Assembly: GCA_014871385.1 (NCBI GenBank)
Contig: CM026423.1
Location: 23,111,067-23,175,066, forward strand
DNA from: Ceratodon purpureus
Lineage: Eukaryota > Streptophyta > Bryopsida > Pseudoditrichales > Ditrichaceae
Direction: 5' to 3'
Length of the DNA stretch: 64,000 bases
Made by a program: the position numbers and the translations under genes. Positions 1 through 9,915 of the stretch are shown piece after piece. The notes under the pieces are model-generated. The model made no database searches, had not been told where the DNA came from, and was given only the letters and a program-made list of their open reading frames with translations. The first letter of the stretch is position 1. Every line of letters begins with the position of its first letter.

Positions 1-981
1 TCACGAACTTCCTCCTCGAGCTTCAGAATCCTCTCCCGGTACTTCTCTAGCCGGTCCATGTGCTTGTTCTGGAGACCGGCCAAGTCCCGGTTCTTGCGAA
101 GAATATTCAGGCATTCCTCCAACCGGTCCGATCCCGTAAGGGCAATTACCTCCGTAGCCAACCGGCCCTCCGTCTGCCTAGTCGACTGTAGGAACCGAGC
201 ATACGTCGTCATCTGTTCTGAAAGGTTAACTAAGTCCTGGCACGGGTCCCCGGTGTGCTCCGGTGGCCCGGTGGGCTTTTGGACTTCCGTGTTTAAGGTT
301 CGCTTGGCCGGGGTGGGAGTCCGAGGTGATCCGGATGGCTGTCCCTTCTCCGGGCTGGGACGGGGTCTCTTAGCCGGTGTGGGGGAGACCTCGATAACAT
401 CATCATCATCGTCCTGATCGGATACCTCTTCCGGTTCGGCGTACTGCTGTATGCTCTTGATTTCATCGTACTCCCGGATCTCCTTAGGGCTCAACAGCCC
501 CTTGTGACGGTAGAGGTGAATGAGGAAAGACGGAAGGCAGGTGGTCTGCTTCTTGGTCTTCCGGAGATTGGCTACCTGCCGGTCGACTATCGTCTTCATC
601 ATGAGGCCCCAGTCTACCGTGAATTCACCGATCATGGCCCCAATGAAAACGGACGCCCACTTGATGGTTATCCGTTTGGGCTTTTCCGGATGGAAAATAG
701 GGTTCATAAACCCTACGACTCTCCGGGCCTCCGGATTCGTAATGTCTTCCAGCTCCCATCCATCCTTCCGGTCTCCGGGCCCCTTGATATACTCCCACAC
801 AAACTCCCGGGTCTCCGGTGCTGAGATCTCTCCAGAGTTCTTGAAACCATACGTCTCCCTCCAGAGTTGTGCCGTCCACTTCTCCGGCTCTCCCCGGATG
901 GTTCCTCGATTTTCGGGGTTCTTGACAAGGATCTCCTGGGCCGGAAGGGCATGTTTCCAACCCCATGCCTTGTCCAGTAGG
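1..981 (-). repeat. G1-a 3' LTR, left piece
   Basis: This aligns base for base with 47556-48535 (the other LTR of the same element) and with 61776-62755 (G1-b). It holds the middle of the LTR-encoded ORF on the minus strand. It stops at the 10-bp target duplication of MULE-A and resumes at 29450. Confidence 0.92.
972..981. repeat. 10-bp target-site duplication of MULE-A
   Basis: GTCCAGTAGG at 972-981 is repeated exactly at 29440-29449, directly outside the two termini of MULE-A. The uninterrupted LTR copies (for example 48523-48532) contain it once. A 9-10 bp duplication is what the MULE superfamily is known to make. Confidence 0.93.
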
Positions 982-1209
982 GAGGGTAGCTTGTACGTGA
1001 GCGCAGAGCGCAGAGCGCAGAGCGCAGAGCGCAGAGCGCAGAGCGGTGAACGCAGATTTGGAGAGCGGAGAGCACAGAATGGGGGACAGAACCTAAAAAT
1101 AGCATTTTTTTACTAAAAATAAATTATAAAATTAGAAAATTCGAATATTCTTAAAATATTTTAAGAAATTTACTAATTTTAGTAATTTAATTGACCCTAT
1201 AACCGTGGA
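982..1209. repeat. MULE-A left terminal and subterminal repeats
   Basis: After the terminal GAGGGTAGCTTGTACGTGAG comes a run of about six GAGCGCA heptamers with degenerate variants (GAGCGGT, GAGCGGA) to about 1080. The motif GACCCTATAACCGTGGA follows at 1193-1209. The same arrangement, inverted, closes MULE-B at 12868-13075. Short subterminal repeats of this kind are usually transposase-binding sites in MULEs; that role here is inferred. Confidence 0.85.
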
Positions 1210-1977
1210 CTAATTACAGTATTTTCATTGAATTTGTAGTTCATATTATCTTTTCTTGGTGATTAATTTTTTAACGTGCACCTAGTACTATGCTCCAGCT
1301 CCTTCTAACTAGTTCAGGCATACAGTAATTCCCCTTATCTCCTTAAATTTATATGCAAATTACTACTTAAAATGTATTGGTATTGAACCTCTGAACAGGG
1401 ATCAAGTAACATTTAATTTCGTAACATTTTCTTAACATTGCTAGAATTCATCCAACATAGTCTACATGCCTTTCTCCTTTTTTAAATTTTTTTTTTTTTT
1501 TTGATATTTGTCTTGTATTTTTTATAAAATTTTCTTTATTCTATCTATCTTGTTAGAGGGGTCAAAAGCCTCCTTTCATTTAATTCTCTCCTTCATTTTA
1601 TTTTCACAATCATTTTATTTTCACATTCTTTTTGTTAATCTCCTTCATATTATTTTCATCCTTCATTTTAAATATTGCTATTCTTTACTTTAATATTTTT
1701 AATTTCAATTTATATAATTTGTTTTTTTTTTGTTTTTTTAATTTTTTTTCATTCTTTATTTTTAAAACAAAAATTTAAATACAAAATGACCTCTGCTAAA
1801 CCTTCATCTTTTTCAATTTGGTATAGGAGGATGACAACTTTTAAATGAATGAATAGCCGATTTTCAAGGGTGCCAAGCATCTTCTTCAAGGATATTTAAG
1901 ATAAGAGTAGGGAATGTCTCTGCCTCTTTTGTGTTGGTGTTATGTGAAGCTCTTTTCCGTAGTGCGGGACAGCAGCT

Positions 1978-2430
1978 ATGGAAGACGTCAGAGATATTGT
2001 TGTTTCACTTGCTGACGATGTTTGTCCATTTGAACCATATGTTGAGGTGGAGGACGAAGAAGAGGTGATGGCCAACAGCCAAGTGCGTCCTTCGACAACG
2101 GATGCTGACGTCCAACCGGATGTAAGAGCTGACCCTCCACGTTCAGAAAATTCGGATGAAATCATAGTGCTAGAGAAGGACGCAGATGTGCCTTTGCAAC
2201 CACATGCATACTCGAAGGTTGGAAAGATCCCAAGGGGAACCTATTCCAGGGAATCAGTTAATCGGAGGCGCGGAGGTGGGCCATTGCTGAAACGTTCATA
2301 CCAAGGATACGCTCCAAGTGTGAGAACGAAAGTGAATGCGAATGTAGTTTGTCCTGTAGTACAGTCAGCGGCTGGCAGTCCTGTTGATAGTGTAGTGGGC
2401 AACCCTAAACGTGTTAGGTTCGAAGATTGA
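1978..2430 (+). CDS. MULE family small protein 1 (150 aa, unknown function)
   Basis: Starts with ATG (MEDVRDIVVSLADD). I do not recognise a domain. The N-terminal half is acidic (a run of D and E around residues 20-35), followed by a basic, glycine-containing middle (NRRRGGGPLLKRSYQ) and a basic end (NPKRVRFED). It lies about 1 kb inside the left terminus, tail-to-tail with the transposase (stop at 2682). A clearly related copy sits at the same distance from the same type of end in MULE-B (12162-11709), with the start, basic block and C-terminus conserved although that copy is frameshifted. Conservation over two divergent copies supports a real gene. Size, charge and position suggest a DNA- or protein-binding accessory factor. 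The whole ORF lies inside the long conserved end region (982 to about 2612). Confidence 0.7.
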   Translation: MEDVRDIVVSLADDVCPFEPYVEVEDEEEVMANSQVRPSTTDADVQPDVRADPPRSENSDEIIVLEKDADVPLQPHAYSKVGKIPRGTYSRESVNRRRGGGPLLKRSYQGYAPSVRTKVNANVVCPVVQSAAGSPVDSVVGNPKRVRFED

Positions 2431-2681
2431 GACATCTAATAACAAGTATATGTTTGCTGTAATAAAAGATAAATGTCAGGGGATACGAAGTATATAGTGC
2501 ACTTGTTCAAGATAGATTGTATTGAAATAGAATGCAATTAATGTGAACGACAAAGCCTTTATAATGAAAAAGTCAATACAGCTTCTATATTGCTGACTTA
2601 GTACATGGGATATTACTAAAATCATTCACTACGTGACAAATGGCCATTGTGGAAATGGCAGTTCTAAAGTAGGAGGGCTAC

Positions 2682-4768
2682 CTACTTCTTCGCCAAGGGG
2701 TGACGCAAGATTCCACTCTCTAAGAGTAGCTTGACCTCGTTGAAGCTGAAGGTAGGCGCATGGATGAAAAGCTCCGCTTCGGGATCACGGTTGCAGACCT
2801 TCAAGAGTATGTAGTATAGGTGCTTACAATACGTGAACAGAGTCTTGCCACGGAACGTAGTCATTGTCTTCTTGAATGCTGGGCAAGTGCAACCAGGGTA
2901 AGAACTGATGGTAATCTGGTACCGTGTGATGTGTGGAGCGACGCCCGAATCCAGCCCAATGATGCAACCGTGGCCCGGCTCAGGTATCATGGTGACGGAA
3001 CGGAGGCGCGCTTTAAGAGATTCGGAGGAGCCCATGGAGAGTCGCTGCGCTTGATTGGGACGAGTGGCAATGCGCTTCACCATCTTGCCGTCTCTCTTGC
3101 CTGGGTAGCGGTCAGCGTCTGCAGGGACTGGCACCGAGTTGAGATTTGCAGGGGGCGGGGCAGAAGTGAACAGGCGTCTTGGGGAGACCGGTTTCTTCGG
3201 CGGAAGTTGAAAGCCCGCTGCTTCGAGGGCAAGAATCTCACTGAGTTTTAGGTTAGTACCAAGTTTCACTAGCCACACCTCTGGGATGGAGGGGAATTCC
3301 TGGTCCTTTGAGTAGTGTGCTACCCACTTGCGCTTAGAGCCTTTCACGCAGCGCTCAATATCATCAGAGCAGAAGAAGAACTCTGTCTTCTCCACTAGGT
3401 TCCTGCGATAGTTAGTCCACAGTCCAGTGTAGGTCGGGGCAGCTGTGCAATGGGGCCCCCTGACAATTCTCTCAGTGCACTTCTTCTTCGTTTCAGCTCT
3501 TTGGGCCCAGCAGCACTTCGCAGAAAGTTTGTGAAGTCTCGAAATGTGCCACTCCTTCACGTCCACCTTAGTTTCTTCAACCGCGTTGACATGGCGAATG
3601 CCGCCCTTGTTCACTGGTGAAGGTAAAGGGGAATCAACTTCCTGGGCAGGAGGTTGGGTACCTTCTACCTCCGGGTCGTGTTCGGAGTCGTCTTCCACAA
3701 TGACGGGCATCTGCATAGGGCGAGCCCTGACGGCACGTCTTGGGCCTCTTGGGCGTGAGAATTTGGTCTTATCCGGGCGATGAGACTCTTCGTCAGCTCC
3801 GATAAGGACGTCGGCTTTTCGCTTCTGTGAACCGAAGACTTCCGCTCCTGGCATAATAGGCTGACGGGTGCAGAACTCATCCGCGCCTGGCATATCGAGC
3901 ATGGGCTTGTCGAGCAGTGTAGGATTTCCCCATTTCTTAGCGTTGCGTTCAGCCATCCGAAGCCTGAGTTCCTTCTTGGATGGTCCTGTTCCGCCGACGT
4001 CACCTTTGAGGAACTGGTAGTAGTTGACAACCTGTAGAAATGCCCGAACGAAATCGTCCACGGTCGCAACGTAGAGGTCGATCCCGTTGTTTCCTGAAGC
4101 TTGGAGCCACTTGTTGTGAACTGTTTCGGCGAGGTTACAGGTAGGCATCTCTGTGAGTTCTTCTTTCGTGAATTTCTGCAGGTTTGACAGTAGGTGCCGT
4201 TAGATTCACGGATTAGACTTTTGTAGGTTAGGGCTAGGAAACCAGTATGAAAAACATAAAAACAGAGTGCATAGAGAATACCTCGGTCATGAATCCCCCC
4301 CACTGGCGGAAGCGGTGGTGCCAGAATGACAGCCACTGATCGAGTTTGATGAGCCCGCTCTCGCCAACAACCCCGGTGGATGCCCACCATGCTCGCAACG
4401 CGTGGTACAGAGTTTCCGCCTCTGCCATGCTGGTCGCATTCTTGTACTGAGTGCACATCTTCTTGTGCTGTTCCCAGAGTTCTTCGGGGAAGTGCTTCTG
4501 CGTATACGCCACCATGTTCTGAGTCCAGTGGAACAAGCACGACCTCTCCCGGTCCTCCATTGGGTCCTCTTTGTTGCCATTGCCGTAAAGGATCCGCACT
4601 GCATTCCAATTGGCCTGTGCGTTATCCGCCATGAACCCCTTGAAGTTCGGCGCTGCAACGCCATTGATCTCCATGACCAGGTTCAGGTTTTTCCAGAAGA
4701 CGAGCTGGGCGTCCGTGTCCTCGGACTGCATGTCGCAAGTGGCGATTGTCATCACGCGGCAGTAGGTG
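2682..4768 (-). CDS. MULE transposase, C-terminal part (MULE-A)
   Basis: Two exons on the minus strand, 4768-4282 and 4175-2682, are joined by a 106-bp GT-AG intron that keeps the frame (...GGFMTE/KFTKEEL...). The first exon carries the MULE DDE core: CDMQ with the first Asp at 4732-4734, GFMADNAQANW with the second Asp at 4624-4626, and CLFHW, the C-x2-H signature of Mutator transposases. The second exon ends in a SWIM zinc finger (CTCPAF...YCKH), typical of MULE and FAR1-type proteins, preceded by a long basic and proline-rich linker. The 5' part of the gene is at 13076-14754, because MULE-B inserted between them (duplication at 4769-4778). With one duplication copy removed the coding length is 3660 nt, a multiple of three (about 1219 aa). 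The gene was therefore whole before the insertion and is now disrupted. Confidence 0.88.
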
Positions 4769-4778
4769 GCGTCGTACA
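4769..4778. repeat. 10-bp target-site duplication of MULE-B
   Basis: GCGTCGTACA occurs at 4769-4778 and again at 13076-13085, immediately outside the MULE-B termini. Both copies encode the same piece of the interrupted transposase (HVYDA), which shows that it is host-target sequence duplicated at insertion. Confidence 0.94.
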
Positions 4779-4897
4779 GGGGAAAGTTCGTACGTGAGCG
4801 GAGAGCGTAGAGCGGAGAGCGGTGAGCGCAGAATGGAGAGCACAGAATTGACAATTAGGAAAATTTTCAAAAGCAAAGTAGACCCTATAACCGTGGA
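4779..4897. repeat. MULE-B left terminal and subterminal repeats
   Basis: The terminus GGGGAAAGTTCGTACGTGAG is followed by GAGCGGA, GAGCGTA and GAGCGGT heptamers to about 4850, then GACCCTATAACCGTGGA at 4881-4897. The inverted equivalent closes MULE-A (25801-25858 continued at 29384-29439). Confidence 0.85.
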
Positions 4898-5536
4898 AAA
4901 TTACTAAATTAAGGCTTGATTTTGACACTTTTTTTAGGAAAAGAGTATATTACCGTGGAAATTAGGGTTATCTCTGGTAAGAATTTATTACGTTTGTTCT
5001 CTAAGATACAAATTAGGGCTGATGTCATGATGACGTCATGCATACATTCCTTTAGATTTGTCATGGGTTTAGGCAAGATACAATGATCAGGCGTTGAGTT
5101 TTAGATCAAACAAATAATTCTTTCATAGGATTATGTAAATGCACAAGGAAAAAAACAAATTTGAAAGAACGTAAAGGAGGCAAGGTTTGAAAACTTCCTG
5201 GAATATTTCAAAATTCGTGTATAATATCTTAACTGCTGAAACCAAGATATACCTTGTTAGAGTCCTTGTCTTCATTGAAGATTACTCTGTCTTCCTAGGC
5301 AGCGAAGCATCTTCATTTGAGTGATACAAGTAGGAGATTTTCATCATGAAACAGCACTTGGTGAGCTGGGTTCCAGAGATGGAGGTCACTCTTGGTTTCT
5401 TGAGTTTGTTTCTAGGTGGCGTATTAGGATAGTGACACAGTCCTTGGCATTCTGTGCTGTATGCGAAGGTAGCGTAGGAGTTCGGGGGGGTCAATGTGCA
5501 AGCTTGCATGGAACGTTTTAAGACTACAACAATTTA

Positions 5537-6434
5537 GTGTGTTGCGCGATGCCGAAGGTATGTAATGCAAGATCGAGGAGGACGAGAGCGGCTGTAGGTT
5601 TGCCCCCAAAGGCACCGGCGAGTTATCAGGAGCTGCGGCCTTGGCTGTTGGAGGTGGAGCGCGCCAGAGAACGAGGGATGGACCTGCCACCGTTTAGGCA
5701 CATCGGAAGCCTCCATGTTGGTGAAGGTGAATGGCGTTGGACAGTGCTTTGTACCAATGAGCTTCTCCGTATTATGGAGTTGTCCCTAATCCCGTATCCC
5801 TTGCTATTGAACGTCGATGAGAATCCAGTTGTTCAGCTGCCCGAAGTGATCATATCGGATGGCGAAACTTGCTGGTTTGATATCGACAAGAGTTGTACTT
5901 ACTAGGGAGTTGTTTGAAGGTATGGGCGATTCATTTGAGGTCGTTGCCTGTGAAACGATTTTACAGGATTTGCTTAAGCTGATGGCGGATGGACCTAACC
6001 CCTGGGATCATATAGGTAGTAGTGCAACGCAGGGTTGGACTCCTCCGATGGTAATCACGTTTGAAGACGTCGAGAGTGCTCGTGCTGTGTCAAAGAGGTG
6101 GAAGCGTGAGATTGACAGCAGTCCTGAATATGCATGCCTTCGGCTAGCAAGGTGGGATTACTTTTCGTACGAGGGTCGCCATTGGAGTCCGAAGGACGAA
6201 TACGAAGTTAATCGGTTCAACATCAACTGGAGTGTTTTTAGGAGTTCTTGGAAACTTGCAAATCCAATTAACAACGAGAGGTTAGAGATAGCCTTCCTTG
6301 GAGAACTGAGTTGCGTTGAGTTAGATCAGTTGAGGTCATTGCTATTGGCCAATGGGAATCAGGTCTTAGATGTCCCGGAAGGAGAGAAAATTTCTTCGAG
6401 AGATGGTATCTGGATCTCTCCCAAGAATAGGTAA
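5537..6434 (+). pseudogene. MULE family small protein 2, two-part copy in MULE-B
   Basis: The first frame (5537-5905, 122 aa, starting MCCAMPKVCNARSRRTRAAV) closely matches the 127-aa ORF at 25161-24778 in MULE-A up to the residues GETCWFD. A second overlapping frame (open from 5859, reading to 6434) carries a downstream half (FEVVACETILQDLLKLMADG ... PPMVITFEDVESA) that is absent from MULE-A. A relic of that downstream half survives at 54277-54095, so it belonged to the ancestral gene. The two halves are either linked by a splice I cannot place or separated by a frameshift. I recognise no domain; the first half is basic at its start and then looks globular. Confidence 0.6.
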
Positions 6435-6485
6435 CATGGCTATGGGTTAGGGTGAGATTTTGAATGATTAAGAAAGTAATTACAG

Positions 6486-6487
<2 letters not shown>

Positions 6488-6557
<70 letters not shown>
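6488..6557. repeat. (AT)n microsatellite
   Basis: About 35 uninterrupted AT units between the end of small protein 2 and the methyltransferase remnant in MULE-B. The equivalent spot in MULE-A (about 24.5 kb) lacks it. Confidence 0.98.
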
Positions 6558-6560
<3 letters not shown>

Positions 6561-6781
6561 TGAGCATTTCAGTTTTAACATTTCATTGTTCATGTTACAT
6601 GTTGAGCATTACAGATGTGACATTTCATCCTTTACATACACAGATACGAACAGGACAAGATAATCATAACAAGTTTAGGTTGTTTGCAGTAGAGAAGACG
6701 AAGTAATATGCAATAAAACTCCAATTAAATCAAATCAAATCAAATGAAAACAACGATAGACCGAAGCCTCCTTCAAACTCA

Positions 6782-8360
6782 CAACATGCTACAATCGCTA
6801 CTTTCACTCTCAGAATCCGATGACTGAGAATCTCCTTCTACAGCCTCTTCATCGACAAATAGAAGGGCCCTGGGATCAAAAGTAGTTGGCCGCCTAGGAA
6901 CATATGTAAGAGCTCCGGATTGCAACGCTTGTGCTAAGCCCTCTGCATAATCCGGAAGTATATAAGGCAGAATCGGACTGGAATGAAGACGCCACGATGG
7001 AATGGAGACGGGTCTTGGCCTACGTGGCGGTGTCGCCTCAACTACTCTGCAAGAGTAAATCGAGGGTGGTAAGAAGAAGTGCGTGAAGATGGAATCAGTA
7101 AAGAAGCAAAGAGAACTAGCCCAGAAGTAAGAAAATGTAGAGAACTTACAGTACTTATATCGTCTTGCTCTCTTCGGAGGTGCATCTTCAACTGCTGCCG
7201 GTCTAGGATGTTTTGGAGGGCCCATGGCAGATGACGAAGCCATATACGGTTTGAGAAGGGCGTTGAATATGCCTTCGTCCTCCTCACAAGCTATAATATG
7301 ACGACCAATACTCTGGCAAGCCTTAAGGGAGGCACTTGAAAACACGTAGCACAGGAAAGAAGTGAGTCCCTGTGGAGAAATTCAGAGGATTGGAAATGAA
7401 GAATTTGTTTATGGAGGATTACCTGTTCCTGCCGACCACTCGAAGACTATGTCACCGGGCTTGGTCATCTTCTCAATTATGCCCTGCATCATCTCAAGGG
7501 CTTTCTCCCTTGGGCCTCTCCACGGCACCTCCCCATTCATGTGCTGCGATTCCACATCGGTGAAGTTGAGAATGGCATCACTCTCGGTAATGTGGAGGTC
7601 GTTGTAAACGACATCGGATTTCTTCGTTTGAAAAGAGAACTTGGATGGGGGATGAGCACCACGAATGAAGACGCGCACCCCGAATCGAAGAGACTGCGAG
7701 ATACAAAAATATGTGAGTATAATTAAAAAGAAAACTTAGTAGAATGCAAAGACAAGGAAAGATTATGATGTACATACCAAGGAGCCGGACATCGTAGGGT
7801 GAGCCAAGCCTAGTGCATTGAAGCCCCACCAGTCTCGGTTCTGCACGAAGCCATCAAGAGCAGCCACTTCAGAAATCTTCGAAGCCAGACCTTGGTCGTT
7901 GTTGTGGATGATGCAGAGAGCACCATCATACTGCAAGAAATGTCTTGCAAATTCGAAGAGTTCCTCCAAATACTCCTTACCGCGATTGTTCCAAGACGGA
8001 GCGACGTAGGGTGGATTGGGTATCGTGGGGACCGGAAGATTCTCAAGAATGTCGGCAATGATCGAGTCGAATCCCAAGTGATTATGATGTTTGCATCTAT
8101 CAGGAACTCGGTTCTCGCGGCCTGCTCCAAACTTGAGTAAACAAGAAAACAGAGTTAGAAATTATAAGGCTTATAGTAATAAAAGTATTCAAGGGAAAGC
8201 ACGAAACAACGGATCATACCATTCGAATAATGTCTAGAGCCTTGTTCCATTCGGGATCGCCACCAACGTCTTCAAGTTCCTTGTGTCGGGATAGAACCGA
8301 ATCCACAGAGGAGTTGATGACACAAACCACAACCTCGACAAGGCTCTCATTCAGGTGAGC
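6782..8360 (-). pseudogene. 5'-truncated ParB/methyltransferase gene in MULE-B
   Basis: Minus-strand exons at about 8360-8222, 8140-7763, 7678-7420, 7345-7154 and 7047-6782 match the last five exons of the MULE-A gene (22.8-24.3 kb), with introns at the same places. Conserved stretches include IIAD at motif IV, the DWWG..ALGL block, [25 protein letters not shown] at motif I and the acidic serine-rich tail. The CTD-like, ParB-like and central parts are missing, because the gene is fused directly to the palindrome array at about 8365. The copy is clearly diverged from MULE-A, roughly 65-75% identical at protein level by eye. Without a promoter or start it is unlikely to make a working protein. 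Confidence 0.85.
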
Positions 8361-8369
8361 CTTCGCCTT

Positions 8370-9500
8370 AAAAACTTATATTAAATCCCCAAAACCATTG
8401 CAAGGCCCCCGGCCTACTGTCGTCTACCCGACAGTAGGCTTGGGGCCATTTATTTTGAAAAAATAAAAAGAAAACAACAATAAAGAAGCGGAGAAAACCT
8501 CAAAAATATTCAGATTTTTATTCATATTTTGTGAGCATAATTCATTTATATAACACAAATTGTCAAAGAAAAAATAAATAAAAAAACTTTGCAAAAATCC
8601 CCAAATGCTCACCCATGCCCACGGCCTACTGTCGGCAACGACAGCAGGCTTGGAGATTTTTTAATTTTTCAAAATATCAAAAAAAAAACCAATAAATTAC
8701 ATATACTTCATAAAAAATATGCAGATTTTTATTAATATTTTGTGAGCATAATTCATTTATATAACACAAATTGTCAAAGAAAAAATAAATAAAAAAACTT
8801 TGCAGAAATCCCCAAATGCTCACCCATGCCCACGGCCTACTGTCGGCAACGACAGTAGGCTTGGGGATTTTTTAATTTTTCAAAATATCAAAAATAAAAC
8901 CAATAAATTACATATACTTCATAAAAAATATGCAGATTTTTATTAATATTTTGTGAGTATAATTCATTTATATAATACAAATTGTCAAAGAAAAAATAAA
9001 TAAAACAACTTTGCAAGAATCCCCAAATTCATACCCATGCCCTCGGCCTACTGTCGTTGACGACAGTAGGTTTGGGGTTTTTTCATTTTTGAAAATAACA
9101 AAAAAATAATAATAAAATACGTAAATTCATCCAAAATATTGAGTTTTTTATTAATATTTTGTGAGCAATCATGCATTAATATAACACAAAATGTCAAAAA
9201 CAAAAAACACAAACAAACTTGGCGAAAATCCCCAAATCCATTGCCATGCCCTCGGCCTACTGTCGTTGACGACAGTAGGTTTGGGGTTTTTTCATTTTTG
9301 AAAATAACAAAAAAATAATAATAAAATACGTAAATTCATCAAAAATATTCAGATTATTATTAATATTTTGTGAGCAATCATGCATTAATATAACACAAAA
9401 TGTCAAAAAAAAAAACACAAACAAACTTGGCGAAAATCCCCAAATCCATTGCCATGCCCTCGGCCTACTGTCGTTGACGACAGTAGGCTTGGGGCTAAGC
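8370..9500. repeat. Palindrome-bearing tandem array, MULE-B (six monomers)
   Basis: Six AT-rich monomers, each with one GC-richer palindrome at 8412, 8624, 8835, 9047, 9256 and 9464 (spacing 208-212 bp). The palindrome arms are CCTACTGTCGT and ACGACAGTAGG around a two-base centre. The first three are slightly imperfect and the last three match the MULE-A form. Each is flanked by CCCCAAA or CTTGGGG runs. In MULE-B the array directly abuts the truncated methyltransferase gene. Confidence 0.95.
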
Positions 9501-9654
9501 AAATCCACCGAGGAAAGGGCCCTTGACCAGCGCGGGTCAAGGTAGTGGACACTCTAACAAGCCAGCGGTATAGGGCAGACGAGTATTCTCTCTAACCCCA
9601 CAGGAGAATGTACGACGGTTTCCGGAGCCCGTCGTAACTGTGATGAATGAACTT
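9501..9654. other. Start of MULE-B unique segment, no gene seen
   Basis: GC-richer than the array before it and without a counterpart in MULE-A. It leads into the tRNA-like repeats and holds no reading frame I can support. Confidence 0.5.
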
Positions 9655-9915
9655 GCCAGGCTAAATCGTTTGATTGCGATTCGGGAGGTCGGAAGTTCGA
9701 ATCCCGGCGGTAACTTTTGGAATCTTCGGGTGTGATCCTGGATGTCGGGAGTTCGAATCTCCATGGTGACCTATAGAATTTTTGGGTGTGGATCTGGAGG
9801 TCGAGAGTTCGAATCCCCGTGGTGACTTATGGAATTTTTGGGTGTGGATTATGGAATTTTTAGGTGTGGATTTGGAGGTCGGGAGTTCGAATCCCTGTGG
9901 TGACTTTTGAAGACT
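9655..9915 (+). repeat. tRNA-like (B-box) tandem repeats, possible SINE relic
   Basis: Four units of about 56 bp, each with a T-arm/B-box-like core (AGTTCGAATCCC and variants) at about 9691, 9749, 9805 and 9884, followed by a variant of GGTGACTTATGGAATTTTTG. Before the first unit, about 9665-9690 resembles a tRNA anticodon arm (GTTTGATTGCGATT), so the first unit may be the head of a tRNA-derived SINE. I cannot fold a complete tRNA, so no tRNA gene is called. Confidence 0.5.

Noticed and set aside
6268-6706. Reading frames through the (AT)n tract giving poly-Ile-Tyr
   Set aside because: Microsatellite translation only.
8008-8022. NPPY in the MULE-B methyltransferase remnant as the catalytic motif
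   Set aside because: It lies about 11 residues after the motif IV strand and aligns with VPPT in MULE-A, so it is not in the catalytic position. The residues after the strand are DILE/DIPE.
9655-9730. A functional tRNA gene
   Set aside because: A T-arm/B-box-like core is present, but no acceptor stem or convincing D arm can be formed.
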